NCBI GenBank assembly: GCA_001599935.1
Contig: BCIJ01000021.1
Coordinates: 172,866 to 236,865, forward strand
Direction of reading: 5' to 3'
Origin: Holtermannia corniformis
Taxonomy: Eukaryota > Basidiomycota > Tremellomycetes > Holtermanniales
DNA length: 64,000 nucleotides
Part shown: piece by piece, positions 1 to 9,759 of the stretch
Layout of the letters: each line of letters opens with the position of its first letter
Numbering within the stretch: position 1 is the stretch's first letter
Made by a program: the position numbers and the translations under genes
Notes under the pieces: model-generated
The model's input: the letters and a program-made list of their open reading frames with translations, nothing else
The model's database searches: none
Told to the model about the DNA's origin: nothing

Positions 1-24
1 CCAGCGATCGCCAGCGATCGCCAG
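1..24. repeat. Short tandem repeat at window edge
   Basis: The window opens with a 10-base unit, CCAGCGATCG, repeated twice and followed by a partial third copy (CCAG). It may continue beyond the window edge. Nothing nearby suggests a function. Confidence 0.6.
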
Positions 25-640
25 TCGTCGACTACACCAACGCGACTGATTTACTTCACCAACGGGACCTCGTCGCCACCCTGAATCCTCCTGGGGCTAG
101 CCCTAACACCTACCTACATAGGCGAATTGAGCATTTTTGACACTTTGCTTGGATGCAGAACAGCGCCACCATGAAGTGTGATCAGCCGCCATCAGCTTAC
201 GATATGGCAATTGAGTCCGTCAGCTATGCTCTGGAGGAGTTTCAGTGCGCATTGCTGTTGCACAGTGAAACTATTGAGTCCCATAAAACGCTTGTCCACT
301 TTAGGGAAGGGTGGGGTTTGATGAGCTGCTGTATCTGATCCAACGCACTATATACGCTAGTACTGCAAAGTTATATTGAGCAGCGTCTGATCAGTGCCTG
401 TGTGGAATTTCAGACTTCATAACCTCCTATGTTGCGAGAAATTCATACATGAGTGTGAAAATACAGCAGCTGCCACGCCCCCAAAAATGCCACTGTCAAC
501 TTAAGTCGGCGCGCCACTGTATCTTCTTGATACAGTCAGGCTCACCTACTTGGCAGGCAAGTCTGGCTTGGCACGCTGGTCGTGACCAAACATTTCGTGT
601 TTGTCCNAGTTGGAATCAAGCCGCCAAACGCTTCAATCGC

Positions 641-914
641 CATGGATGTGAACTGGCTACAGTGGGACTACCCCGTCAGCGAAGGCAAAGCGGGGCTAGC
701 ATACGGGCTGCGACTCATCTCCGAAACGATGCGGGACAACCCGGATCAATTTCCCCCATACGGCTTTGTGACGCCCTCGCCTAAGGAAGGCGAGGACTGG
801 GGGATCGAGGCGGGATCGGCGAAGATCTACCTCCGGAAGGGAAACTCTCGGGCGCGCAGCGGAAAGCGAGGTTCCGCACTACGAGGAACCTCGAGGATCG
901 ACGAGCGAGAATAG
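641..914 (+). CDS. Possible gene fragment, unknown
   Basis: An open frame starting at an ATG at 641 runs 90 codons to a stop at 914. The first 70 residues look protein-like (rich in Trp, Gly, Pro and acidic residues, e.g. NWLQWDYPVSEGKAG), but the end is Arg/Ser/Gly-rich and less convincing. The frame also continues upstream through the ambiguous base at 607, so this may be the last exon of a larger gene. No splice acceptor was settled and no family was recognised. The last 40 bases resemble 51755-51792, so the end may lie in a dispersed repeat. Confidence 0.2.
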
Positions 915-1639
915 AGTGAGAACACTATAATAATCGAGCGATGTAGATACAACAGGAGACGACGCGGAAGACGAGGGGCGCGCGCGGCGCGGCGGCACAG
1001 CCGCAACGCACAGACAGTGGTGCGATAGCACCAGTGGCACTCTGAGCGCCGCGAAGCGGCTACTCGCCACGTGACACCGCCATAGGCGTGACAGGCTTTG
1101 AGGAGGCTCCATCGCAGTTCTGGTAACTACAACAGATGTACGAATCTGTCTGTGATCAGCACTCTGAACAAGACCTTTATGAGTATCACTTCCATAGGGC
1201 ATGTCTTTCGCGCTGATGTTGCTTTCGTGGTGGCCGCGGCGCGCTATACACCAATATGAATCTCATAAGTCAAGGCCAACGTCGCCCTGGCGGCACCGTG
1301 ATCGTTCCTCAAACCCCTTTGGTCCCCTCCTTTACCATCCTTTGAAGGACGGATCAGCCTTCGGGGATTGATTTCACTGTGTAGGCCTTCGGTCGACAGC
1401 CGTGCATCCAGCATCCTTCCAAAGCTCACCACCACATGTCCAGTGCTGGTTGGGGCACCACTGCCTCATGACGTGACGCGACACCCCAGCGTGGGATTAG
1501 AGCTGGAACGGAACGACACCAAGGCATGGTCCTTCAGAATCGCTGAGGCGAAAGGCAAGGCTGGCTTTGCAGGGTGTGAATGTATTTGCAAGAACTTTGC
1601 TACCTACTAGCACTGGCGACACTCAAAGCACGGCGTGTA
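915..1639. other. No supported gene
   Basis: Only short overlapping frames on both strands are present, none with protein-like composition or a consistent splice pattern. The stretch lies downstream of the minus-strand orphan gene cluster. Confidence 0.5.
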
Positions 1640-2336
1640 GCCCCTAACTAAGTCGCACACGCCATGGCACATGGACGTTGTGTCGCAGGATTGGAATCAG
1701 TACCACGGACTTGCTCAAGCACCATGTTTGAGTGCCGGGAGATGCGCTCGCGCGTCCTGGCACCCATGTCAGCTGCACGAAGGAAGTGAACAATGACACG
1801 TACCGAATGCACAAGTAACTCGTCGGAACCCAGCACATCCAGTACTCCATCGGGACAGAAAGTGTCCCCGTTGTGCGCAGGAATCGTTTTACGCCTCTCG
1901 TGTAGTTTCTTCCATCGCGCCCGCAGAGCGTGGACTTTAGCTGCGTCTTCTAGCGGCAGGTGTTTCTGCTGGTTGATAAACTGAAGCTGGCACTCCGGGA
2001 TTCTGAGCTGCGATTCTATGTCCCGGATTTCGCCAAGGCGTAATGAGGGAAAGGGAAGTAGAGGACGGACTTCGGTGACGTGGGGAGGAAGAGTGAAAGG
2101 ATCTGCAATCTATGCAAGATGCTCGTCAGCTACGCCCAGGCGCTGCTCATGGCCTACGTACAATGTGTGCGTAGTCGCGGCGAGCTCGAAGAAGCGCTTG
2201 CGGGTCTGCCACAACCACGGGTACCGTATCTGCTCCTGAAAAGTAACATTGCGCACCACGATTGACAAAGTAGCGCGATGGAGTTCGCAAGCACATGTAC
2301 ATTAATGTGATGAAATCATTTCGCTCGTCCTGTACC
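1640..2336 (-). pseudogene. Broken tandem copy of orphan W-P family (copy A)
   Basis: This minus-strand stretch aligns with the second half of its upstream neighbour (2337-4198). Exon 5 is intact (2109-1804, 102 codons) and carries the family signature GEI..IE..L then W..LH.RR..IPAH.GD.F. It is flanked by a proper acceptor (TTGCATAG) and donor (GTACGT). The exon 4 equivalent retains KRFFELA and, one frame over, DYAHI, where the intact copies read KRLWELAVDCAHI in one frame; this implies a one-base deletion near 2175. The first three exons are missing: the copy begins directly after the stop of copy B. No C-terminal Pro-rich part or conserved tail was found before 1640. I infer a 5'-truncated, frameshifted relic of a tandem duplication. 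Transcription cannot be judged. Confidence 0.75.
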
Positions 2337-4198
2337 TCAAGAACTGCGATTGGACTCGTCACCAAGGAGCTGTTTCAGGGACTGCTGTGTCCTAAGCATC
2401 AGCCTTTTGAGCGTACGATTTCTCCTCGGAGGTGTGGGAGGGGGTGGAGGAAGTGAGGGTGGTGGTGGTGGTGGAGACCGAGGCGGAGATGGAGAATGGG
2501 GCGGGGGCGAAGGCGGAGGCGGAGGTGGAGGGCGAAGCGAAGGGGGAGCAGCAGGAGCGGTTCCGAAAGCCTGAGGTGCTAGTGGACGGCTGTCCTTGGG
2601 TGTGGCCTTCGCATGAGGGAGTGTTGGAGAAGGGAAGACAGGAGGCGCTGGACCAAAAGGCGACTGAGACGAGGGTTTGGAAGCCTGAGGAGGCGAGGGT
2701 GTGAACGCTTGAGGAGGAGATGACGGCGAGAGTACTTCTTTCGGCTCTTCCACTCTCTCTTCTTGCGAGCCTGCCGCTGATTTACTGGGTTTCAAAACTG
2801 ATATTGCCAAGTGCGCATGCTGCGCCCGGGTAAAGCGACTCACGAGCTATCTGCACTGGGACAGTCTCAGTATACGGCAAATTTGGCGTCAGCACCATTG
2901 GTGTGCTGGGAGTGGTGGAACGCTTCAGGGGTTCTTGACTGAGTACACCTGCCTTCATCTGTTGTCAGCTGCGTACGCGCTGGGTGGCATCATACGAACC
3001 AACTGTCCCCCGTTCAGTCTCGGTACGGTTGGTGCTAGACTAGACTCAAAGCGATCCCCACTGTGCGCCGGAACACTCCCGCGCTTGCGGTGCATGACCT
3101 GGTACTGTGCTTCGAGGAAAGCAGCTTCGGCCTTCTCTTCCAACGATAAGACCTGCTTTTCCGCGAGGCGCTGCAGGCGCCGCTCCATCACTATCAGCTC
3201 GGCATCCAGACTCCAGATCTCGCCCATTCGGCAGATAGGAAATGGCGGCTGAGGCCTGATTTCGACTATACGAGCAGGCAGTTGATTCGTGTTCGTCATC
3301 TGCGTCGCTATCCGTCAGCTGCGTCAAAGTGCCGAATGTGTGATGGCGTACAATATGGGCACAGTCCACGGCAAGCTCCCACAAACGCTTCCTGTAGCAA
3401 TCCCCGGCGGGCTGTGCGGGTTCGTTTGCCTCGAGGCACCTGTAGTGCACTGCTCGCACCTCGACCTTGTCCAGTATTCCGTGTTCTGCAATGAAAAGAC
3501 AAGCGTTGTGTACTTCGAGCAAAACGCAGAACCCTCGGGTGATCCTTCACGTTCTCAGTCTCCTACATGGATTCCAACCCAAGCGACTCACCCCGGACGA
3601 GCCAGCAGCATGCATGCCGCAGCGTGCCCTGCCCGCTCCTCCACGTCATCGGGAAAGACCTGATCATCTGCGGCAAACGGACGCGGACAAGAAGGTGCTG
3701 CGATGAACGCTATGTCCCACACCGGCGGGTACATGGTCAAACCCCCCCAGTTGTCTGTCATGGATGTACATTAGTCAAACTTGGACGCTCTCAGTTCATA
3801 GCTTTTTACTGACCGTTGTCAATCGTGATTGACTTGGTGACAAAGTCGACATCGACCAAGTGGTGAGGCGTTGCTTGAAATGAGCCCGGGTGTTTCAGCT
3901 TCTTGCCTAGTCCAACCAGTATGTACTGCTGAACACTTGTCAACGTCTCGGAGTAGCGTTGTATCACATCAGTCAACAATCCCAGCAGCCATTGGGCGCT
4001 TTCGTTGCCGTGGCGCGACTGAAGACTGTCAGGATATGCAACATTGCAACGAGGCACCGCGCTGACATTCATGGACGATGGCCAAAAACTGCTTGCACTG
4101 ACGATAGGGGATCTTTGCGAGATAAAGCGATTGTACGTGCCATCAAGCTCTTCAAGTAGGACGTATTTCCCGTCGTCAACGAACAGGACGTTCTCCAT
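2337..4198 (-). CDS. Orphan W-P family protein, copy B (7 exons)
   Basis: Function unknown; no known family recognised. Exons (minus): 4198-4067, 4018-3814, 3754-3592, 3544-3352, 3299-3000, 2958-2844, 2797-2337, giving 522 residues. The model is supported by the inverted paralogue at 12656-14387: every intron has the same position and phase, and exons 1, 4 and 5 have identical lengths (132, 193, 300 bases). Conserved blocks are MENV...GKYVL with a Phe-Trp-Pro (about residues 1-44), a WDIAFIAAPSCP block, an AAACMLLAR block, a W-ELAVDCA helix, and a charged helical region ending RG(S/T)VPAHSGDRF. A roughly 110-residue, very Pro-rich and probably disordered stretch follows, then a basic tail (LKRLM..TQQSLKQLL) shared with copy C. 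No signal peptide or membrane segment is seen, so a cytosolic or nuclear site is likely. The intron 5 donor is GTTCGT rather than GTACGT. Confidence 0.8.
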
Positions 4199-5656
4199 CG
4201 TGCTGGTGGTAGAGAATGGAGAACGCACGCGTGTTTCAACATGGCCTGTTGCCAGACACTTGCCCCTTTCGGTAGTCAAGGACCGTCTGTTGTTGCATCG
4301 TCCTGCCAGCGATCAGGACAGGGCAGGGTCCCGCCCTGGGCTGCAACGAATGACTATCCCGTTGCCCCGATGAATGCAGCTCTGATGTCTGCCTTGCGGT
4401 TCCGGACTCGCTAGGGGCAGACATGTGCTGCGCAGCTTCAGGGGCCATCACAGATCTGCACAGACAAGAAGAATCGCGCCCGTGCCGTAGATCCCAGCTG
4501 TTGTGATGAAAGCCAGGGAGCAAGCTCCCGATAACCAACGTTTGCCATGGCAGAGATCGAAACCGCACCGGTCTTTGAGCTGGGCCCGGCTTGTGGGTCA
4601 CTCGCTCGAGCGCGATCCTACCCAACTACCACTTGGGTTCTACATCAAGCCGTAGGAAGATGGGGAGGCGGGTGCGGAGCAATTGGTGCAGAGTATATTG
4701 ATTCAGGCGAGGCGGGCATCGTTTAGCATGTGCAGTGATCCAAACGATTGTCAAGCCGACCGCTGAGGTGTTACACGCCTTGGCGTCAGACTGATCGGAC
4801 ACTCTGGGGAACCACCATAGACACAAAGCCGTCCCAGTGCTTTCCGTATCGTTGACACGGTCTGTGAACCGGTTTTGTGTGTTTTGGCTCCGCGATGTGA
4901 GTTCGCATCTCGAGCAGACCCGTAACGAACATCGTGCTATTGAATGCAGACCTTTTGACAGTGATGGCGAGCTATGCCGCACGGCAGACCCGAGAGCTGT
5001 GTTGACACATCCAGGGCCGCTGCTGAATCACAGTTGAATCCACTCACCGGACGAAATGCTTGTCGGTCGAACGTATCCACGCTTTGAGCTGTAGCTGGCT
5101 GGCACGCTTTCCGCATTGAAAGGACTGAGTGAGCTGCACAAAACCGCGACGAGTGCGGGAGGCTGCAGTGTGATTTAAGCATGTCCATGGTCCACGTCTC
5201 CCCTCGCCACACAGGAACCGCACAGCCTCCTTTAGGGCCCTCCTTTAGACCGGAAAACCCTGAGTGACTGAGTGGGTTGACTGACTTGCTGAACGCAACG
5301 AGCGACCATGTCGATTGTCCATCACCGGCTTGATCCCGGCAAACCACAGGTCAACCACACGGTGCCACAGCCAGTACAACCAGCCGGACGCCATTCAGGC
5401 TCCGCCCGTGGAAGGTCCGGCCGGCCCTCGATTTTCGGCCAGCAACCGACGGCCGGCCCTTGACGACGATAACAGGCTTTTCCACCGGACCCAGACCAGC
5501 CGTTGCGTCGACCAAGGCTTAAAGTGAACTGACGGGTGGTACTGGGAGACGCTGATAACTTTTGGACATCACCTGGCTGATCGACGGTCCTCACTGACCC
5601 GACTTGCGTCTGGATTTTCTCTTGACCCTACCTATATACTGCTTGGATTACTCAGC
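4199..5656. other. Divergent intergenic region, no gene seen
   Basis: About 1.46 kb lies between the start of copy B (minus) and the aminotransferase (plus). No convincing coding frame was found on either strand. The 130 bases upstream of copy B resemble the region upstream of copy C (GGGGCAA, then TGAAAC, then a CT-rich stretch before ATGGAGAA), so the copy B promoter is probably here. A 12-base direct repeat, GGCCGGCCCT(C/T)GA, occurs twice between about 5415 and 5465, 240 bases before the aminotransferase start. Confidence 0.5.
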
Positions 5657-7151
5657 ATGACTGCCGTTACTATGCCTACTATCGCGCCGCAACCGATTAC
5701 TGTCAACAAGTTTGGAAATGCAAAGGCGAACAAGGAGTGGAACATCAAGTCTTCGGCGGCAGTGGTGCGTCAACCTCATCCCCGTGGCGAGCGTAACTCA
5801 CTGGCCCAGGGGCGGTCGCTGAACCCGATCCGTACGCTCATCGCCAAAGCCATGGCGACGCCCCCTCCTGCATCCAGCCTCAACAACAAGCCGCTGATCA
5901 ACCTTGGGCTGGGCGACCCTACCATCTTTGGCCTTCACCCGGCGCCTGAAGCCGCCATCAGCGCCATGCACGAGGCGCTCGAGTCGGGCAAGGGCAACGG
6001 CTACACTGCTGGATACGGAAGTGAGGAGGCGCGCCGCGCGGTGGCGGAATACCACGCGCGGTGGGACGGTGTGCAGTACGGCGTCAACGACATTACTCTG
6101 GTGTGTACACTGTGTCATCTCTCAAGGAGTCAACTGACACGATGATAGTCTCACGGCGCAGGCCAAGCCCTCGAAGTCATCTTTGCATCCCTCGTCTCAC
6201 CCCACTCGAACGTGCTGCTGCCTCGTCCCGGATTTCACCAGTACGAGACGCTGCTCGCCAACATTGGGTGCGAGTGCCGGTACTACGATTGTATCGAAGC
6301 ACGCGACTGGGAAATCGATCTCGACTCGCTCGAGTCGTTGGTCGATGCCGACACTTCGTTGATCTTGATTGTAAGCTCTGCCATCTGCTCACTACCGCCA
6401 GCTGACAGCACCAGATCAACCCTTCCAACCCCTGCGGCTCCAACTTTTCCGCCGCCCACCTTCAATCCCTCCTCACCGTCGCCGACAAACACAAGCTCCC
6501 AATCGTCACCGACGAGATCTACGGCCACATGAACTGGGGCACCAAGCCCTTTACTCCGCTCGCGACCCTCAGTACCTCTGTGCCCATCATCACCGTCTCT
6601 GGTCTCTCCAAACGCTTCCTCCTCCCCGGCTGGCGTTTCGGCTGGATCCTGGTCCACGACCCGGCGAACGTTGCTCAGGCCGCCAAAGACGCGTTTCATA
6701 TCTGGCAGAACCGCTTCATGGGCCCCGGCGCGACCTTGCAGCTCGCGTTACCAAAGATCCTGCGTGAGGTCGGACAGGAATGGTTCGGCGAGGTAGTTGG
6801 CAAACTGGAGCGTAACGCTCGAGCATTGAACGAGGCTGTCAATGCGATCCCGGGCGTGAGGTGCAGGTTCCCAGAGGCAGGCATGTACCTCTTGATGGGG
6901 ATCGACGTGGAACGCTTCGGGTTCAAGGATGACGTCGAGTTTTCTGCTGGTGAGTTTCTCTCCTTCCCGCTTGCACGCAATGCTGACTGACGCTCGCAGC
7001 GCTGTTCCAGGAAGAAGCTTGCTTCTTGCTACCGGGCATGTGCTTTGATATCAAAGACCACCTACGGATCGTGACGGCCGCCCCGTTCGAAGTGTGCATG
7101 GACATGGCCGGGCGCCTGACCGACTTTTGCGCACGTCACTACCGTCTCTAG
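5657..7151 (+). CDS. Tyrosine/aromatic aminotransferase (PLP, class I fold)
   Basis: Predicted PLP-dependent transaminase exchanging the amino group of an aromatic amino acid with 2-oxoglutarate, in the cytosol. Exons: 5657-6100, 6149-6370, 6415-6949, 7000-7151, giving 450 residues, usual for tyrosine aminotransferases. The internal aldimine lysine is Lys288 in SGLSKRFLLPGWRFGW, a signature of this subgroup (Arg and Trp-Arg-x-Gly-Trp follow the Lys). Also visible are NPSNPCG (substrate/PLP contact) and the PLP-ring Asp in VTDEIYGHM. A glycine-rich GNGYTAGYGSEEAR and a SHGAGQAL segment match the N-terminal part of the fold. All splice sites are canonical with CTGAC branch points. A neighbouring activity such as alanine/kynurenine transamination cannot be excluded. 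Confidence 0.9.
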
Positions 7152-7304
7152 GGGATTGAGGGTCTTGCTGGGTGTATAGATGCGTTTACTGTATCATAGT
7201 TGTCACAGCATGCACGATTCTGGGTCATCCACTAGACCGCGGGCCTGTGCCACTGAACGGGATTTGGCCCCGTCGCCACACGGACGGTCGACTGCCAACG
7301 CACC

Positions 7305-8360
7305 ATGTCCGACAGCAGCAGCACGCAAGAGCTCACGATAGATCCGCTGATGGGTGCGACACCGCCCAATACAGTCGGTGCAAGTGCACCTGGAGCCCCC
7401 GTCGCCGGTCCATCTCGATCACTGAGCGATCCCACGTCGAATCCGCTCTTTGGTGCGCCCGTGCCGTCGTTAGTCGACGAAGCGTGGAAGGTGAGTGCTG
7501 CTTGTATACACAGCATACTTACAGATAGCTTCCTGCTCCAAGCAGCGTCGATCAGCGAGCGAGAGGGACGAACATTTACAAGTTCCTCAAGAACCTCGGC
7601 TATGTCTTAGCACTGGCCTTGGGAGCCGGGAGTATTGCTGCTGGGATCTGGTCGGTACGTTCAGCACTCTTTTGGAAGAAGGCTGACGTGCCAGGCATTC
7701 CTGCTCCCCCTTTTGCACTCGTCATTCGCTGCACGCAAAGCTGTGACGGAGCAGCAGCTCGGCAACATGACGGCGTTCATGACGCGTCTTAAACAACTGC
7801 GAGCGAAGCGTATCTACCCCTCTGTCTACCCCTCCCCAAGCGACCTCGGCTCCACCCCAGGTGTCCCCGACGAAAAGGCCATCACGATACAAGGCCAGGC
7901 AGACGAATCCGACCGTCTTCTCGAGTCGCACGAATCGCTCGATCCAGAACGTATCACCTCTCTATCCGATACACCGCAATCCCACGACGCACCTTTGTAC
8001 CTCTCATCGACGCTCTCCGCCCTGCCCACAGCGCTACGGGACCTCCGATCCGCAGTTTCTGCGACAGAGACTACACGAACCTCACTGTTGACTTCATTAT
8101 CGAGCTATACGAGCGATCTGCACTCTCAGCAGCTCAAAGGGACCCGTCAAGGTGCTGGCTTTGGGTTCGGGCTCGATGCTAGCCTCGTCAAGGCCGGCGC
8201 TGGCGCGGGAAGAGGCGACGACTGGGACGCAGTGAGGAAGGAGGTCCGGCTACTCAAGGGTGTATTACTGAACCGGTGCGTAATGGGCATAGCGACTGCG
8301 ATTGTGCAAGGAACTGACTTTGAGCGCAGTCGGTCGTTTGCGCCGCCTGTCTCGACGTGA
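7305..8360 (+). CDS. Small membrane protein with one TM segment (possibly peroxin-like)
   Basis: Exons: 7305-7490, 7556-7654, 7695-8275, 8330-8360, giving 298 residues. An N-terminal region rich in Ser, Pro and Gly is followed by an LxDPxxNPLFG patch. One membrane segment (about residues 72-105) has Gly/Ala repeats (ALALGAGSIAAGIW). After it come a basic stretch (TRLKQLRAKRIYPSVYP) and a region of likely coiled coil. Order of parts (Gly-rich TM then coiled coil) is reminiscent of Pex14/Pex17-type peroxins, but the N-terminal Pex14 helix motif is not seen, so the link is speculative. It starts 153 bases after the aminotransferase on the same strand. The exon 2 acceptor was chosen because it alone keeps the TM frame open. 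Confidence 0.6.
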
Positions 8361-8669
8361 TGGATTGTATGACATTGAGGAACCACAGCTGAAACGACGC
8401 TAGCTGTGGACGCTGCCGACGGGACTTGACTTGAGAGCTGATTGATCGCCTTTGGGATTGCGGGATCAGTGGGATGAGGCAAAGGACGGACTGCGCAGCT
8501 GGGTCGCGAGGATATATGACTGACGACTGAAGTGATTGAACGCAACACTCACATCTCACACTCATTGCGCTTGATATTACCAGCTGATAACTCACCCACA
8601 CACTCGCTCCAAGTTCATTGACCTTCTATCCCTCAATTCACCAACTGACGCCACAACAGACTATCAACT

Positions 8670-9309
8670 ATGCAACTCCCCACGATCCTCCTCTTCACCC
8701 TCGTCGCACACCTCGTGTCCGGCGCCGCTCTACCCAAGCCCGACCACGCAAAGCGCCAAGACCTCACCGACCCGAGTGATGCCATCTCAGCATCGGAACC
8801 CGGCGTGACCATTACAGCAAGCGACGTCGCGATCCCATCGGAATCGGCTGTCGTCTCGGGCGGTGGGGATTCGGACGGGGATGACGACGAGACGGCGCCG
8901 ACGTCGTCTTTTGGTGCGGTTCCGTCGCGTACTGCGGGCGGTAGTGGTGCTTGGCCGAGCGCAACTGGTGGCGGGAAAGGACATGGCCAGTGAGTTCTAC
9001 TCCCCATTCGGAGGTCGGGTGGCATGGAGCTGATGGGTGAATTAGTGGAAAGTCCGGCCAAGGTCGGTACCAGTCTTGACAAGCTACCGCTGCGGTTGAG
9101 CGGTTGAGCTGATACCTTTTGTAGGTTTCGACAGCGCTGCGTTCCAGGCTTGCATGGCGCAGTACGCTAGCGCAAACGGTGAAGGCAACGGCCAAGGCAC
9201 AGGCAATGGCAAGAACGAGACGATTACGACGGGAGACGATGACTCTTACACTGGTGGCGATGACGATGATACGGTCACGGATGATACCGACGACGCGGCG
9301 CGGCGCTGA
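8670..9309 (+). CDS. Small secreted Gly/Asp-rich protein
   Basis: Exons: 8670-8989, 9046-9062 (17 bases) and 9125-9309, giving 173 residues. The protein begins with a clear signal peptide (LPTILLFTLVAHLVSGAA) followed by a Lys-Arg-Gln that fits a Kex2-type processing site at about residue 29. The mature part is Ser/Gly/Asp-rich and low in complexity, with a single short ordered-looking piece (FDSAAFQACMAQYAS) containing a lone Cys. It ends in an acidic DDDD/TDDT stretch. No catalytic motif or GPI signal is visible. It is a candidate secreted or cell-wall protein; an effector role would be a guess. Confidence 0.7.
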
Positions 9310-9759
9310 GTGTTTCAGGAAGGGTATATGACATGGGAAGGACTGGCTGGTACTGGCTACTGGCTCCTGGTCCTTGGCTACGACTGGATGGAGTGTAAAT
9401 TGGGATGCATGGACAGTCTGTTGCTGTTGCCGATCGCCACTGTTCGCCACCAACCCCATGGCCTCTCCCCGGCGTTATCTGCCAAACGCCGAGTGTGATA
9501 ACCCCTTCGGTTCGCCACCTCATTCCCTCGCGTCGTTTTCCACCTCAGCAACAACAGCGCCCACGTCTTATTCCACCCTGATACAGCTCAAGCCAGTGTT
9601 CAGCTCGCCTCATACCAGCACATCACCCACTGGAGCACACAGCGAACGACTCACATCTCGCCACGGCTCCCCCGGTCCGAACGAGCCCGATATCGCTGCA
9701 TAGGACCCTCCACGACCGTCGTTTAGGACCGACGGCCCTGTTTGTTTGGCTCCGGCAGC

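Noticed and set aside
2350..2704. Gly-rich and Glu-rich plus-strand frames.
   Set aside because: They are reverse readings of the Pro-rich linker of orphan copy B, whose frame and exon structure are supported by its paralogue.
4236..5594. Several minus- and plus-strand frames of 60-140 codons upstream of the aminotransferase.
   Set aside because: Composition is irregular, no frame joins by plausible introns, and no similarity to other genes in the window was seen.
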